Shown here one piece after another: positions 1-9,983 of a stretch of DNA of 20,652 nucleotides. Numbering within the stretch: position 1 is the stretch's first letter; every line of letters starts with the position of its first letter. This DNA comes from a virus. The stretch lies in IMG/VR virus record IMGVR_UViG_3300007541_000305, positions 1-20,652 of that record; one strand, 5' to 3'. The translations under genes were made by a program, and so were the position numbers. The notes beneath the pieces were generated by a model. The model saw only the letters and a list, made by a program, of their open reading frames with translations. It was not told where the DNA came from and did no database searches.

Positions 1-348
1 GGCAACACGCTCAGCAGCAATGCTGATGAGGTCGTGTGGCGAGTCAAGGTTGGCGAGGTCCGAGACCGCAACCGTCGCGCCGTACTGCGCAGCGGTGAAG
101 AACTCGGATGAGATCGTGAGGGCATCGTCCGTAGGAGCGGTGCCTTCCGTCAGCGTCGTCGTGCTGACCGCGAGGTCTGCATAACGAGCGTAGCGAAGGG
201 TATTCGTACCCTTGATGAAGCGAGCTGGGACATAAAGTCCTGGCATCGCGTGAACAGCACGTGCGCGCAGTTCCTCTTCAGCCCGTGCAGCAACAAGCTG
301 CGTGACTAGATCGGAAAAGTTCGTCGTGCTGGTAGTTGTGGTAGCCAT
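1..348 (-). CDS. Major capsid protein, N4-gp56-like, N-terminal part (cut by window edge)
   Basis: The reading frame starts at ATG 348 and runs open for 116 codons to the left edge, so only the N-terminus is present. The visible protein begins MATTTTSTTNFSDLVTQLV. It has features I associate with N4-gp56-type capsid proteins: a basic KGTNTLRYARYADL stretch (about residues 54-67), an LTEGTAPTDD loop (about 73-82), and a QYGATVAVSDLANLD segment near residue 90. Such proteins form the icosahedral shell. A strong AAGGAG site lies just upstream of ATG. The gene follows a coiled-coil scaffold-like gene by 12 bases, the usual scaffold-then-capsid order. The family call rests on motif resemblance only, and the C-terminal part is unseen. 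Confidence 0.75.
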   Translation of the reverse strand, partial: MATTTTSTTNFSDLVTQLVAARAEEELRARAVHAMPGLYVPARFIKGTNTLRYARYADLAVSTTTLTEGTAPTDDALTISSEFFTAAQYGATVAVSDLANLDSPHDLISIAAERVA

Positions 349-360
349 TTATGCTACTCC

Positions 361-927
361 TTATCTATCAGCGAATGGATTCCCCAACGCCTTCAGCGCA
401 TCAGAGATGCTCTTAGAGTTGGGCTTTTCAGTTGGCGCAACGGTTGCCCGACGCGCATTGTTTGGATCCACTGGCGAAGGCTCCGACTCAACAGTTGCTG
501 CGGAGGCAGCGGCGGCCTGCTTGACAAAGTTCTCCAAGGCTGCCGCCTTGCCAACTTCATCCAGTCCACCAGTGTCCTTCAGGAACTGATATGCGAGTGG
601 GTATTCCCTTGCGAGACGCTCTTCCTTTGCAACTTGTTCAGCCGCAGCAGCCTTACCTTCAAGTTCCCGAATCTTGGCTTGCGCCTTCTCAAACTCGGTC
701 ATTGAGGCTTGCTCCTGTTCAGCCTTCCACTTTGCAAGCTCTTCCGCCCTAGAACGGATCTCATCGAGTTCCTTCTTCGTTGCGGTGAGCGCCTGATCCT
801 TGCCTGCTAGGCGCTTCTTCCAAGTGGTGACATCCGCCTCGTTCTCAGTGGGAACAGTGGCTACCACAGGGGCTTCCACCTCATCCGACTGCACTGGGGC
901 GCTGTTCACGACTTCGTTGTCAGCCAC
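361..927 (-). CDS. Putative capsid scaffolding protein
   Basis: This is a 188-residue hydrophilic protein rich in Glu, Lys and Ala. It has a charged acidic N-terminus (about 1-30) and a predicted long coiled coil from about residue 35 to 105 (for example KKELDEIRSRAEELAKWKAE). A Pro/Ser/Arg-rich tail follows, ending GNPFADR. Size, coiled coil and position directly before the capsid gene fit a scaffold that organises capsid subunits during prohead assembly and is then lost. The start is GTG at 927, with AAGGAG six bases upstream. An ATG at 932 is out of frame. No protease motif is visible. The assignment is by architecture and synteny, not by a recognised family signature. Confidence 0.7.
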   Translation of the reverse strand: MADNEVVNSAPVQSDEVEAPVVATVPTENEADVTTWKKRLAGKDQALTATKKELDEIRSRAEELAKWKAEQEQASMTEFEKAQAKIRELEGKAAAAEQVAKEERLAREYPLAYQFLKDTGGLDEVGKAAALENFVKQAAAASAATVESEPSPVDPNNARRATVAPTEKPNSKSISDALKALGNPFADR

Positions 928-976
928 AGCATTCTCCTTTTTCTACTATCCCCGACCCAATGTCAGGGTTATATAT

Positions 977-3900
977 TTATTGCGGACTTGTAAAAACGTT
1001 GAAAATCTCCCGTGAGACTTGTTCTGCGTCGCTTTCAATTTTCTCTCCAGCAGACTGGAGTCCCTCAAAGATATTTGGCACTTGACCGAGCACAGTTCCT
1101 CGACCAACCTGTTGCAATGCCCCAGTGCCGATTCCAGTTGCAAAGTCCCCAATCCCAATTTCCTTTCCACGAGCGGCTGGTTGTACCAGTGTCCTGCGGA
1201 TATAGGTTGGGATGGTTGAGAACCCCATCGCGTCTGGTGTGATTGGAGCAATTGTCTGAAGGATGTAAAGGAACGAATCGTCTTCGGCAAGTGCGTCAAG
1301 GAAACTGCCATCACTGTTTGCCCGATTGTCTGCCCACTCAACGATGTCTCCCCACGAGTTGAGTCCTACCAGAGGAAGCACTCGGCCTCCTGGTCCTGGG
1401 GTAAGGAATAGCAATCGCATCATTGCTGGGATTGCTTTGCGGGTCATATACGAGTATGGGTATATGGCAAGGAATGGGTGATTAAGGCTGCGCTCAAGCC
1501 AACTTCGCTGCGTCGCAAAGTATTGTAGCGTATCTGCCTTTCTCGTACCCTTGATGAGTTGTGTTCTCCACACCCCAGTAAACACTCCGACAAGGCGTTC
1601 GGCATCTGCAAGTTCCATCCCGCCGTCAACAAGCGCCTTTACGGATAGACCAGTCATTGCCGCACCCTCTTCTGCGATTTTCTTAGCAAGAAGGTTTGGG
1701 TCAGTCTTGATAATTGATTCTTCAAGAAGAAGTCTGAGCGCATCCTGTGGTGACTGAACTCCAAAGTGCTGAATTAACTTTGGCATAATCTCTGGATACA
1801 TTTGCCCAAGGGAAACGAGGAATTCTTCTGAGGCAAACCTATCGGCCATTAGGTCCCTTGCAACTGCCTTTTCGTCAAGAATTGCTTGTCCTGGTTTGAG
1901 AAGGAATTTCTTGGCTCGATTAATAAACGATGGTGATGACTCCGCTGCGGCAGCGGTTGCCTTTACCAACCTCGTATGGTGCTCAACAAAGTTGTCCGCT
2001 CGCTCTCGGTTGACATTGCCACGGTCAAGGAAGGCACGTCGACGAGCGGTTACCCCCAACTCGCCAAGCACCTCATCGGAGGCATCATCCCAGACATTGT
2101 AGACAAGTTTCATTGTTGATGTTTCAACTCGCTCAAGAACCCGCTGGAAGAATGGGTTGAGCTCTCCAAATCGAACCATTGGGAACAGGCGGTCGGTCAT
2201 CATTGTGATCGCTGGCATCCGTGTCTTTGCCTTGGTGCTGAGCGCCGTTGTTGCCCCAAAAACGCTCATATCTCCGCCAGACGCATCGATAATGTCTACG
2301 ATTGGCTCATTGCCTTTGGTGAGGTATTCTGAGTACCTTTTCTCACCAAGTACAGAAAGGAACTCTTCGTACACCTTATTTTTCTCCCAATAAAGTCCGC
2401 GAGGTTGTGTTCCAATGTCTGCTGCAAGTCGGTTGATTCTTGTGAGTAGCTCACGAGCCTCTCCAACACTAAGGTTGGCCTTAGATACCATTTTCCCAAC
2501 AAATGCCTCTGTTGCACGAGACTTGGTAATCTCCGCCCCGTATTGACGATTTACGGACTCTAGAATTGTCCTTGTTCGGCTTGGTCGAAGATCGGTCTTC
2601 CCAAGCAACCCGTCAAGTTCTTCAATTGCTGTTTCCGCAAGGTTGTCAACAAATGGGACAACCGTTTCAACAATCCGCTCGCCCCGTGTAGGGTCGTCCA
2701 CAACGGTAATAATCTTTCGGAGTCCGTTCTTTGGTGCTTTTCCGAGGTTGTATCCAGCGTCAACAATGTCATACCCAATGGATACCATTGCTTCTAGGCG
2801 TGGGTCTTTGTCCATCTTTGCGTAAATTCGTGCGAAGTCATCTGCGGTCAATCTAACGGCAAAGACCTCATTCCTAGCACCTTGGTCAATATAGTCGCTA
2901 ATCTGTCGCCAGTCGTACTTCCTGCCGTTTCCGTGGATCAGGGAGATCTCGTCGTACTTCTTGGCAACATCGTTAGCAAGCGCCTGAAGCTCCGCCTCAA
3001 TGTCATCAACCGAACGATTGAACATTGCCCTCTGGTCTCTTGGAAGGTCACGAACCGACTCAAGCTCATCCTTAAGTTTCTTGAACTGAGGAACAAGTTC
3101 TTCGGCAACATCTTGCGTTAGGGTGCGCTTGGAGACAATGGTTAGCTTAGAGAACTCCTCGCCCTCATCAAAAAGGGTGACGATTCTTGCCAACTTGCGC
3201 GACGCCTCCCCAAATGCCGACCCACGGAAAAATGCCGCAATATCGGCAAGTGTCTCAATGTCATTTGCGTATGTTGCGAAAATTGCGGCTGCTTCTCTTC
3301 GCGCAGCCTCGATGCTCATACCAGATCCTGCCGCCATCCAAGCAGCAACCTGTTCAATAGCCTCTGGGGACTTGGAGGCAACCATATCGTAGACATCTAG
3401 TTTTGACTCACGGAGTACACGGGTCGCTTCCTCTGATGCAATGCGAACGTCAGATGCTGCCGCAGCCTCGGCCTCGTATCGGATAATTGACTGCTCTTTT
3501 CTGACTCGTCCAGTGGTCATAATCCGTTCAATGTCATCAATAATTGGGGCGACATCTGGCAAGCGAATGATATCTTCTGGGGTCAATGTGGCAATTGCGG
3601 CCTTTTCCTCTACGCGCTTCTTTAGAACAGCCTCCAACTTGTAGATCTCTTCGTCAAGAAGTTTGGTTTCGTCCGCCTTGCTTTCACGAAGTCGTAGGCG
3701 GGCTTCTTTAATTTGATCAACAGATGCACCAGTTCGCTCCAACCTATTAGCAAGTTTTTTCTCTTCCTTAGCAAGTTTCTGTTGGCCTTTGCGAGCTGAG
3801 TAGAGGACGTTCTTTAGGTTTACATATCCAGGCTTCCTCATAGAGAGGACATCCTCAAAACGAAGTCCAGAACGAACACCTTCAACTAACTGCGTAACAT

Positions 3901-5014
3901 AACTTTCGGACGCAGCGAGAGATTGACGCCTTCTTGACGCAGTTGCCATCCGAATAGCCGCAGCACCAGTAGCATACTTCACTGTCTGTGCGTAGTTTTT
4001 TAGTGCATTGTTTACAAATGTCGGTTCCATTGAGTCAAACACTTTCCCAAGAGTCCTAGTGTTAACTACCCTTGTAAAGCCCATTGCCATTTCCTTGGCG
4101 ACGGTGGCTGCGGTAAATCGAGAGATACCTTTCAGCTTTGACGTTGCAGCGTTGTGCAGTTGTCCAGCAATGTTGTTTTTCTCAAGGAATTGAATATCAG
4201 CATCTAGCCTTGCAAGTCGTCCATCCAGCGCAACAACCCTATTAGCATTTCCAGCAGACTCCGCAATTGCACGCTCTGCAAGAATTCCTGCCCGCGCTTC
4301 CTTCAATCCAGAGGTTGCAAGACGGCCAGCCTTTGCTGCTGTCTTAAGTCCAGATCCAGTACCAAATGAGATGAGGTTGAGTGGGTCAATGACCAAAGAG
4401 TAGAATAGGTTTGCAGCTCCGTTGCTGGAAAACCCTGAGTTTGTAGAGGCAAGTGCCTCACCGATGTCATCAAGTTCTGCCTGATCCAGGTTGAGACCAC
4501 GGTATTGCTGAAGACCATCAAGTCCAAAGATTGCGCTAATTGCGTCATTCTTGTTGCTGGCTGCCGCCTGAACCCTAGCCCTTGCAACAGCCTTCTCAAC
4601 CTCTCGACCTGGAATTGCAGCAGCCTCTGCGGCAATGGCAATTGGTGCGCCGAAAATCTCTAGTCCCTCTACTGCCTTCTGAGCAAGATTACTATCACCA
4701 ACCTGGATTGACTGCGCACCGCGCACGACGTTTCCAATAGTCAGGTCGACAGCACCACCGACAAGGCCAATCGCTGGCTTGGCAATGGCTCCAAGAACTG
4801 GGATGTTTTCAGCCACATTGACCAACCCCTTTCCGAGGTTGATGAATCCACCAGTCAGGTTCTCCGCTGACTGTCGAATGCTTTCTCCAGGCTTGGCGAC
4901 ATTGAAGGCAATCTTTCCAAGATTCTGCACTTCATTGGCCGTTGCAGTCTTCTGCTTTGGCGGCTTGAAACCACCAGAAGAATCACCACCGCCAGGATTA
5001 TAGATACTTGCCAT
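977..5014 (-). CDS. Giant probable virion protein (1345 aa), function unassigned
   Basis: I do not recognise a named family. The 1345-residue protein opens with a Gly/Pro-rich tail (MASIYNPGGG). A Gly/Ala-rich hydrophobic stretch follows (about 54-98, including IPVLGAIAKPAIGLVGGAV), then a segment containing VIDPLNLISFGTGSGLKTAAK (about 208-228). The long middle looks helical and highly charged, with likely coiled coils near residues 225-275, 405-475 and 635-690. The C-terminal part has a compact hydrophobic/aromatic region (HPFLAIYPYSYMTRKAIPAMM) and a Gly/Pro-rich stretch. Start ATG 5014 overlaps the preceding stop as TAATG. Its place between portal-side genes and the scaffold/capsid pair, its size and its membrane-active-looking N-terminus suggest a head-internal or ejected protein. 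That role is inference. Confidence 0.6.
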   Translation of the reverse strand: MASIYNPGGGDSSGGFKPPKQKTATANEVQNLGKIAFNVAKPGESIRQSAENLTGGFINLGKGLVNVAENIPVLGAIAKPAIGLVGGAVDLTIGNVVRGAQSIQVGDSNLAQKAVEGLEIFGAPIAIAAEAAAIPGREVEKAVARARVQAAASNKNDAISAIFGLDGLQQYRGLNLDQAELDDIGEALASTNSGFSSNGAANLFYSLVIDPLNLISFGTGSGLKTAAKAGRLATSGLKEARAGILAERAIAESAGNANRVVALDGRLARLDADIQFLEKNNIAGQLHNAATSKLKGISRFTAATVAKEMAMGFTRVVNTRTLGKVFDSMEPTFVNNALKNYAQTVKYATGAAAIRMATASRRRQSLAASESYVTQLVEGVRSGLRFEDVLSMRKPGYVNLKNVLYSARKGQQKLAKEEKKLANRLERTGASVDQIKEARLRLRESKADETKLLDEEIYKLEAVLKKRVEEKAAIATLTPEDIIRLPDVAPIIDDIERIMTTGRVRKEQSIIRYEAEAAAASDVRIASEEATRVLRESKLDVYDMVASKSPEAIEQVAAWMAAGSGMSIEAARREAAAIFATYANDIETLADIAAFFRGSAFGEASRKLARIVTLFDEGEEFSKLTIVSKRTLTQDVAEELVPQFKKLKDELESVRDLPRDQRAMFNRSVDDIEAELQALANDVAKKYDEISLIHGNGRKYDWRQISDYIDQGARNEVFAVRLTADDFARIYAKMDKDPRLEAMVSIGYDIVDAGYNLGKAPKNGLRKIITVVDDPTRGERIVETVVPFVDNLAETAIEELDGLLGKTDLRPSRTRTILESVNRQYGAEITKSRATEAFVGKMVSKANLSVGEARELLTRINRLAADIGTQPRGLYWEKNKVYEEFLSVLGEKRYSEYLTKGNEPIVDIIDASGGDMSVFGATTALSTKAKTRMPAITMMTDRLFPMVRFGELNPFFQRVLERVETSTMKLVYNVWDDASDEVLGELGVTARRRAFLDRGNVNRERADNFVEHHTRLVKATAAAAESSPSFINRAKKFLLKPGQAILDEKAVARDLMADRFASEEFLVSLGQMYPEIMPKLIQHFGVQSPQDALRLLLEESIIKTDPNLLAKKIAEEGAAMTGLSVKALVDGGMELADAERLVGVFTGVWRTQLIKGTRKADTLQYFATQRSWLERSLNHPFLAIYPYSYMTRKAIPAMMRLLFLTPGPGGRVLPLVGLNSWGDIVEWADNRANSDGSFLDALAEDDSFLYILQTIAPITPDAMGFSTIPTYIRRTLVQPAARGKEIGIGDFATGIGTGALQQVGRGTVLGQVPNIFEGLQSAGEKIESDAEQVSREIFNVFTSPQ

Positions 5015-7680
5015 TAAGACATTGTCCTTTCGCCAGCTCGGAAATCAACAAGCGACTGTTCAATTTCCTTTGTTGCGAACCTTGGGTCTTTCTTAATGTT
5101 GAGAGGCTCACGCTCACCAGCCCTGAAATCAATCATTGATGTGGAGATTTGCCTTGGGGTAAATACCTTTGTCGTAGGAGATGATGGGGCAATAGGCTTT
5201 TCGTTATTACGAATTCTTGCAGAAACAATATCCCTGTTATTCATAGACTGTCCTGGCATATTCCTAAAGAACACATCCCCACCACCCTGTGGTTGATTTT
5301 CCTTGACTCCAAACAGGTTAAGGCCAAGCGGTCGACTTTGAGGGGCGCCAACTCCAGCAAGACCCCTGACTCCGCCAGCGATAAAGTCTCCAATACCACC
5401 GATGAACCCCTGTACACCTTGGGCAAACTCTTCCTCTTTCTCCTTGTCAGTTCTAATGTCCACAACGCTTGGAAGCGTCGGCTCTGGCGCAAACCCACGA
5501 GGAACGAACGGGTTTGGAGCCTTGTTCTCATCGGCAAACTCTGGCTTGAGCTGCCAAACTCCAGGCTTTACTTCTTCATACTTATCAACATTAGGACCAA
5601 CGGCTCGGTCCCACTTCAGCAATGTTGCCTCAGAAACGCCGCGAAGTCGGTAAATCTCCCTGCGCTGTTGCGGCGTAAGATTTGGAAGGGTCTGAAGTTG
5701 TGCTGCTTTTCGCAAGTCAGCATCCCTCTGAACCCTGGCAAGATCGTTTCGGATCTCGTTTTTTTGCTGTTCGGTAAACTGTCCAGTATCAAGAATTCCC
5801 TTGATTCCGTTGGCTGCGTCTCCTTCAATCCTCACGCGGTACCTGTCAAGAAGGGCGGGCGTTGAAATTACTGAGGTGTCAATTATTGAGACCGTTCCCT
5901 TCTTGGCGGCTCCCATATCGGTCCCTTGAGGAATTGTCCAGTTATTATCTCCAGACTTAATCAAGTTGATGTCCAAACGATTGCCCGTCAGGTCAATTGC
6001 AACCGTTCTTCCATCAATGTCGTAGACGTGTCCAACGGCCCTCTGGTCGTCCCCAGCCGCGTACAGTGGCTCACCAGAGTATGCAACTCGGAAAGGAACA
6101 AGGGATCCGTCTGGAGCGGTGTCAAACTTAATTTGATTGTACACTCCCTCCCCAAACGCAGAGTCCGTAGGAGCGATCACTGTTCTTGATTTAGGATCCC
6201 ACACCCCGACACCACTCTGAAGTTCAATTGCGTCGTCCCTTGTTGGGGCGTCAAGCGCCCAGTCATTATCAATGTTCTGATCGCCAGTCTTGTCGTCAAA
6301 GAACCCAGAGATCGTGACCGTTTCCTTGTCAAGATCCTTGCCGTCCGCCTTGTTCAACTCGTTCTGGTATAGGCTCACATAAAACTGACCAGCGCGAGCA
6401 ATTTCTCTGGCAAAAGATACTGGGTCACCATTTGGGATTAATCCAAACAGTTTAGAGTTTCCACCGTTAATATACGTTCTCCACTGATCCCTAACGTATG
6501 TTTCCGCAAATGGATTTGCAGCGTTAGCCAAGAGTTCGTTTCTCTTGATGGAAGCGGCGGCAAAATCGTCAAGAACAGACCCTCGACCAGTTGATCGATT
6601 AACACGATTCCAGTCGTCGTAATTGTCTTTATCCCCTGAGATGGCATAGTCCGACTGAACCCTGTCCATGGCCGCCTCTCTCCAGTCCCTGAACCCATCG
6701 GCTGAAGATAGCTTAATACCAGCATCCACAAGAAGGTTTGCTGCATCTGGATTTCTAGCTAGGTATTCATCGTACAGTACCCAAATCTCTGGGTTCTTTT
6801 GGATAAACTCAGAAACCTTCCTTGGATCGTCTTCAATTTCTACAAGGTCTTTTGGCTCACCGACCCCAGTGGCAGAGGCAGCAATTGTGTACGCCTTTGC
6901 CAGTAGTCCGATATTCTTACCAAGACGCTTGTTTAGCGTTGGATTCCCGCCGCCACCGCCAACGCTTGCAGACGAGGCAATGATCCCAGTATAAAGAGAT
7001 GAGTCCGTAGAGATTCCTGCGGCCTTAACTCGATTTGCAAAAGACTTTGCCCACGACTGGTATTGCCCTTCGCTTGCTGTTCCAGCAGTAACTCGGTTCT
7101 TCCACTTTTCAGCTTCTGCGTTCCATTCATACTGGTAGGCATCATAAATTGCAGTTTCGTATGCATCACTGCCAGGCTCAAGCGCCTGAAGCGCGGAAAG
7201 GGTAATCCGCTGGTAGTCCTTTGCTGTGATTTCCCCTCTTCCGAGCGACTCCCCCTGATACCTCAAATACGCGGTTGTCGTGCTGTCAATAGCCTCGGCA
7301 AACTCGGAAAGGTCGTCTTGGTCTGTAGAGGTCATTCCTCGGTCAGAGATAAAATTAATAACCTCGTTATAGTTTGCACCATCGTTTTGGTTGAATTCCT
7401 TAATTAGGTTATTGTATGAACGCTTAATGTCGTAGTTTGTGATGTCGTTTCTCTTCTGGAAAACTTCTTGCTCAGTAGCACCAAGGCCCACAAGGTTATT
7501 ATAGAAAGACAAAACCGTATCCAAAGATGGGACGGAGCCTTTGTACTCAATTTGAGAATAGTACGCCTGCAAAAGCAGTCGCTCTTCCTCTTCTTGCTGT
7601 TGCCTATAAAGGTTATAGATTAAACTTGTAAGATTAGATGCGCCAGTTTCTGATCTCCCAAACCTTCCTCGTCGTGCCAT
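5014..7680 (-). CDS. Large probable virion protein (888 aa), function unassigned
   Basis: No named family is recognised. The protein starts with a basic, Gln/Glu-rich helix (MARRGRFGRSE, then YNLYRQQQEEEERLLLQAYY). A long, probably helical region follows to about residue 480. The next part (about 480-640) is richer in Asp/Gly/Val and looks beta-like. Near the end there is a Gly/hydrophobic stretch (about 756-780, VQGFIGGIGDFIAGG). The tail carries DFRAGER twice, at residues 851-857 and 879-885. It lies directly downstream of the portal and is coupled by TAATG at both ends, so portal, this protein and the 1345-aa protein are probably made together. A structural role near the portal is inferred from position, size and composition. 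Confidence 0.6.
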   Translation of the reverse strand: MARRGRFGRSETGASNLTSLIYNLYRQQQEEEERLLLQAYYSQIEYKGSVPSLDTVLSFYNNLVGLGATEQEVFQKRNDITNYDIKRSYNNLIKEFNQNDGANYNEVINFISDRGMTSTDQDDLSEFAEAIDSTTTAYLRYQGESLGRGEITAKDYQRITLSALQALEPGSDAYETAIYDAYQYEWNAEAEKWKNRVTAGTASEGQYQSWAKSFANRVKAAGISTDSSLYTGIIASSASVGGGGGNPTLNKRLGKNIGLLAKAYTIAASATGVGEPKDLVEIEDDPRKVSEFIQKNPEIWVLYDEYLARNPDAANLLVDAGIKLSSADGFRDWREAAMDRVQSDYAISGDKDNYDDWNRVNRSTGRGSVLDDFAAASIKRNELLANAANPFAETYVRDQWRTYINGGNSKLFGLIPNGDPVSFAREIARAGQFYVSLYQNELNKADGKDLDKETVTISGFFDDKTGDQNIDNDWALDAPTRDDAIELQSGVGVWDPKSRTVIAPTDSAFGEGVYNQIKFDTAPDGSLVPFRVAYSGEPLYAAGDDQRAVGHVYDIDGRTVAIDLTGNRLDINLIKSGDNNWTIPQGTDMGAAKKGTVSIIDTSVISTPALLDRYRVRIEGDAANGIKGILDTGQFTEQQKNEIRNDLARVQRDADLRKAAQLQTLPNLTPQQRREIYRLRGVSEATLLKWDRAVGPNVDKYEEVKPGVWQLKPEFADENKAPNPFVPRGFAPEPTLPSVVDIRTDKEKEEEFAQGVQGFIGGIGDFIAGGVRGLAGVGAPQSRPLGLNLFGVKENQPQGGGDVFFRNMPGQSMNNRDIVSARIRNNEKPIAPSSPTTKVFTPRQISTSMIDFRAGEREPLNIKKDPRFATKEIEQSLVDFRAGERTMS

Positions 7681-9983
7681 TATTCAATCACCTCATCTGT
7701 TCCTGTCAAAGCTGGGAGAAGGTTTTCTTCTCCTGGCGCTGCGGCGTTTTGTGCATTTGCTTCAGGCGGCAACTGCGACTGGTTCTCTGGCTGATTCAAG
7801 GATTCGCTTCCAGGAACTGGGGAGGTAAGAGTTCTCTGCGCGTTCTGCGCCTGAGCCTGTGTCATCATCATCTGCTGTTGCATCGCAGCCTGTGACGCCT
7901 GCTCTTGTCCCTGCTGCATCTGCTGCATCTGACCAATGACCTGCGTCATTGTGGCAACGGCGGCAGGGTTCAGCGTGGCGTCGGTCTGCTCGTCGCGGAT
8001 GAGTTCCTTCTCGCCCATTGGATCTTCCACACCAACGCGGTCCATCGCACGCTCTGCCGACCAGATGCGGTTCTGAACAAGATTGATTGCAGTGCTGGCA
8101 AGTTCCAGCGTGTCTCGTGGGGTAAGCTCAGGGGCAACGATCTCGATGCGGTATTCTCCCGCAATGAGCGACTTAACGGCTGGGTCTTTCGCCTCCCAAA
8201 TGCGAGCGCACATCTCCCAGACCTTCTTTGTCCAAGAGTAGAACACCTTGCGCTTTGGAGCGAGTCGGGACTCGTAGTTGGCAATAAGCGCCGCGATTGC
8301 GCGTGACGAACCCAATACCTGTGCTGGCGCAAGGCCGAGCAGCAGGTCATTGAGTCCAGTCGCCACGGTCAACTCTCGGTCGATTCGGGCGACGTATGCT
8401 TCAATTTGGAACTGAGGAATGAATGGCTGAATGGCACGAAGTTCGTTGCCAGGTCCAGGGGTTGCTACACGACCAGGCTTTGGCAGCGCGTTCGGTGGTA
8501 CCTCGTCAGGAGCCTCAGCACCGACCAACTGCCACATCTGTCCGCCCACGATGGACTGGATCATCTGCGCCATTGCGGTAACCCGCTCGTCCTTCTCGCG
8601 GAGGAGCTGCTCTGGATCATAGAGCGCAGGCTTGCCGTATGGGCTTCCTGGGATCTTACCGTTAGGCAGGTGGATGTAAGGGATCTGTCCGCCGTACTCT
8701 GGGTGTGCCTCGTTCTTGACGAGGGTGTTCCCTACGTAGATGGCGTTGTAGACGAGCGGGGCCTTGCCCACGCCCCGTGGAACCTTGTACCAGTAGTCGT
8801 AGACTTCCACCTGCATCTGCTCGTAGGCAGTCTCGCGGCGAAGTGGGTTGCGCTCAAAGGCGTTTGCCCACACATTGCCGATTGGGTCAGCGTGGCTGCC
8901 ACGGCTCGTGTATGGGAACCACTTCTCACCTTGCTTCACAGGGATCACGTCAACGCCGTAGTCCTCCTGAATGGACTGCGGGGACATCCCGTAGGTGTAG
9001 AGCGCCCAGTCTAGTCGGTTGTAGTCGCTGTTGCCGAAGCCGAGGTAGAGGTTCTCAGGTCGCTCAATAATGGAGATCTTTGGAAGCCTCTCCACTGGGT
9101 CCCAATAGACCTTGGCAGCAGTGTGTCCGTAAAGCTCCTTGAGTAGCGCAGCCTGCTCCATCTGGAGGTCCATATCGTTGGCTTCCCACCAACGGAAGAA
9201 CAACTGCTCACGGTACGATGCCGCGATACGGTCTTCCTTGCTAGAGCCAGTCGGCACATAGTTGATGACTGGTCGTACCGCCTGAATCGCCGCAGGGATC
9301 TGGACATAAGCGTGGTGGATGTTGACAGAGACGTGGGCGCGTCCAGCGAGGCGTGCGCTTGGGTCTTCCGACCAGTGGTCTGCACCACCGAGGGTCATCG
9401 TCTCTGGATGGTAGAGGTTGTCCATACGGCGGAACAGCGCCTTGAGGCGGTTCTGCTCTGGATCGACCAACTGCTTGCGACCAAGGATTTCCTGAAGGAG
9501 TGTGTAGTCGTCGCTGTTCTTCGGATCAAGTTCCTGCGCCACAAGCGAGGACTCAAGCATCTTGAGTGAGGCTGCCTCTGATGGTGAGAGCTTGTCCACA
9601 TTTGGCTGAATGCGAATTGTGCCTCGTCCGCCGCCCAAGCCATCGTTGAACGCCCCTGGCGCACGCTTGCTTCGGTCAGCAGAGATGTTGGATCGGAAGT
9701 TGATGTTTCCACGACCAGAGATTGAGAGATTCGGAGTTCCTGCTGGGGCAGACTGAATTTCGCCGCCAGAGACATTCATCTTTGTTGGCGCGGTGGCAAT
9801 TGGCCTTCCCTTGGCAACAGGGGTTAGAACACGCTTTCCCTGACGGATTTGCTTTGCCTTGTCAAGGGCTTTGCCGATAGAGGCAATCTGCTCTGGCGTG
9901 GCAATATCTGGGTCGGTCGTATACTGCGCGGGGATTCCACGTGTTCCCTCAAATGCCGCTGGGATCTTTCGTACCTTAGCCAT
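7680..9983 (-). CDS. Portal protein
   Basis: This 767-residue protein would form the ring through which DNA enters and leaves the head. A conserved-looking core at about residues 539-598 includes TGLNDLLLGLAP, SSRAIAALIANYESRLAPKR and a Trp-rich helix. That fits the long stem helix and crown region of phage portal proteins that lack recognisable Pfam motifs. The C-terminus (about 678-718) is dominated by Gln and Met, followed by a Pro/Asn/Gln tail. The gene directly follows TerL, the standard order. I favour ATG 9983, which makes TGATG with the TerL stop. An adjacent TTG at 9986 would add one residue and has slightly better spacing from a GGAG, so the exact start is open. Confidence 0.85.
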   Translation of the reverse strand: MAKVRKIPAAFEGTRGIPAQYTTDPDIATPEQIASIGKALDKAKQIRQGKRVLTPVAKGRPIATAPTKMNVSGGEIQSAPAGTPNLSISGRGNINFRSNISADRSKRAPGAFNDGLGGGRGTIRIQPNVDKLSPSEAASLKMLESSLVAQELDPKNSDDYTLLQEILGRKQLVDPEQNRLKALFRRMDNLYHPETMTLGGADHWSEDPSARLAGRAHVSVNIHHAYVQIPAAIQAVRPVINYVPTGSSKEDRIAASYREQLFFRWWEANDMDLQMEQAALLKELYGHTAAKVYWDPVERLPKISIIERPENLYLGFGNSDYNRLDWALYTYGMSPQSIQEDYGVDVIPVKQGEKWFPYTSRGSHADPIGNVWANAFERNPLRRETAYEQMQVEVYDYWYKVPRGVGKAPLVYNAIYVGNTLVKNEAHPEYGGQIPYIHLPNGKIPGSPYGKPALYDPEQLLREKDERVTAMAQMIQSIVGGQMWQLVGAEAPDEVPPNALPKPGRVATPGPGNELRAIQPFIPQFQIEAYVARIDRELTVATGLNDLLLGLAPAQVLGSSRAIAALIANYESRLAPKRKVFYSWTKKVWEMCARIWEAKDPAVKSLIAGEYRIEIVAPELTPRDTLELASTAINLVQNRIWSAERAMDRVGVEDPMGEKELIRDEQTDATLNPAAVATMTQVIGQMQQMQQGQEQASQAAMQQQMMMTQAQAQNAQRTLTSPVPGSESLNQPENQSQLPPEANAQNAAAPGEENLLPALTGTDEVIE

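Noticed and set aside
928-976. Possible promoter or terminator in the gap before the scaffold gene
   Set aside because: There is an AT-rich stretch (TATATAA) but no -35-like partner. The only stem is three pairs (CCC/GGG), and no T-run follows.
5293-5865. 190-codon plus-strand frame opposite the 888-aa gene
   Set aside because: Antisense shadow inside a long continuous, coupled minus-strand gene. No start context or family pattern.
8406-9014. 202-codon plus-strand frame opposite the portal gene
   Set aside because: Antisense shadow of a clear portal gene with biased codon use. Translation is unlike any known fold.
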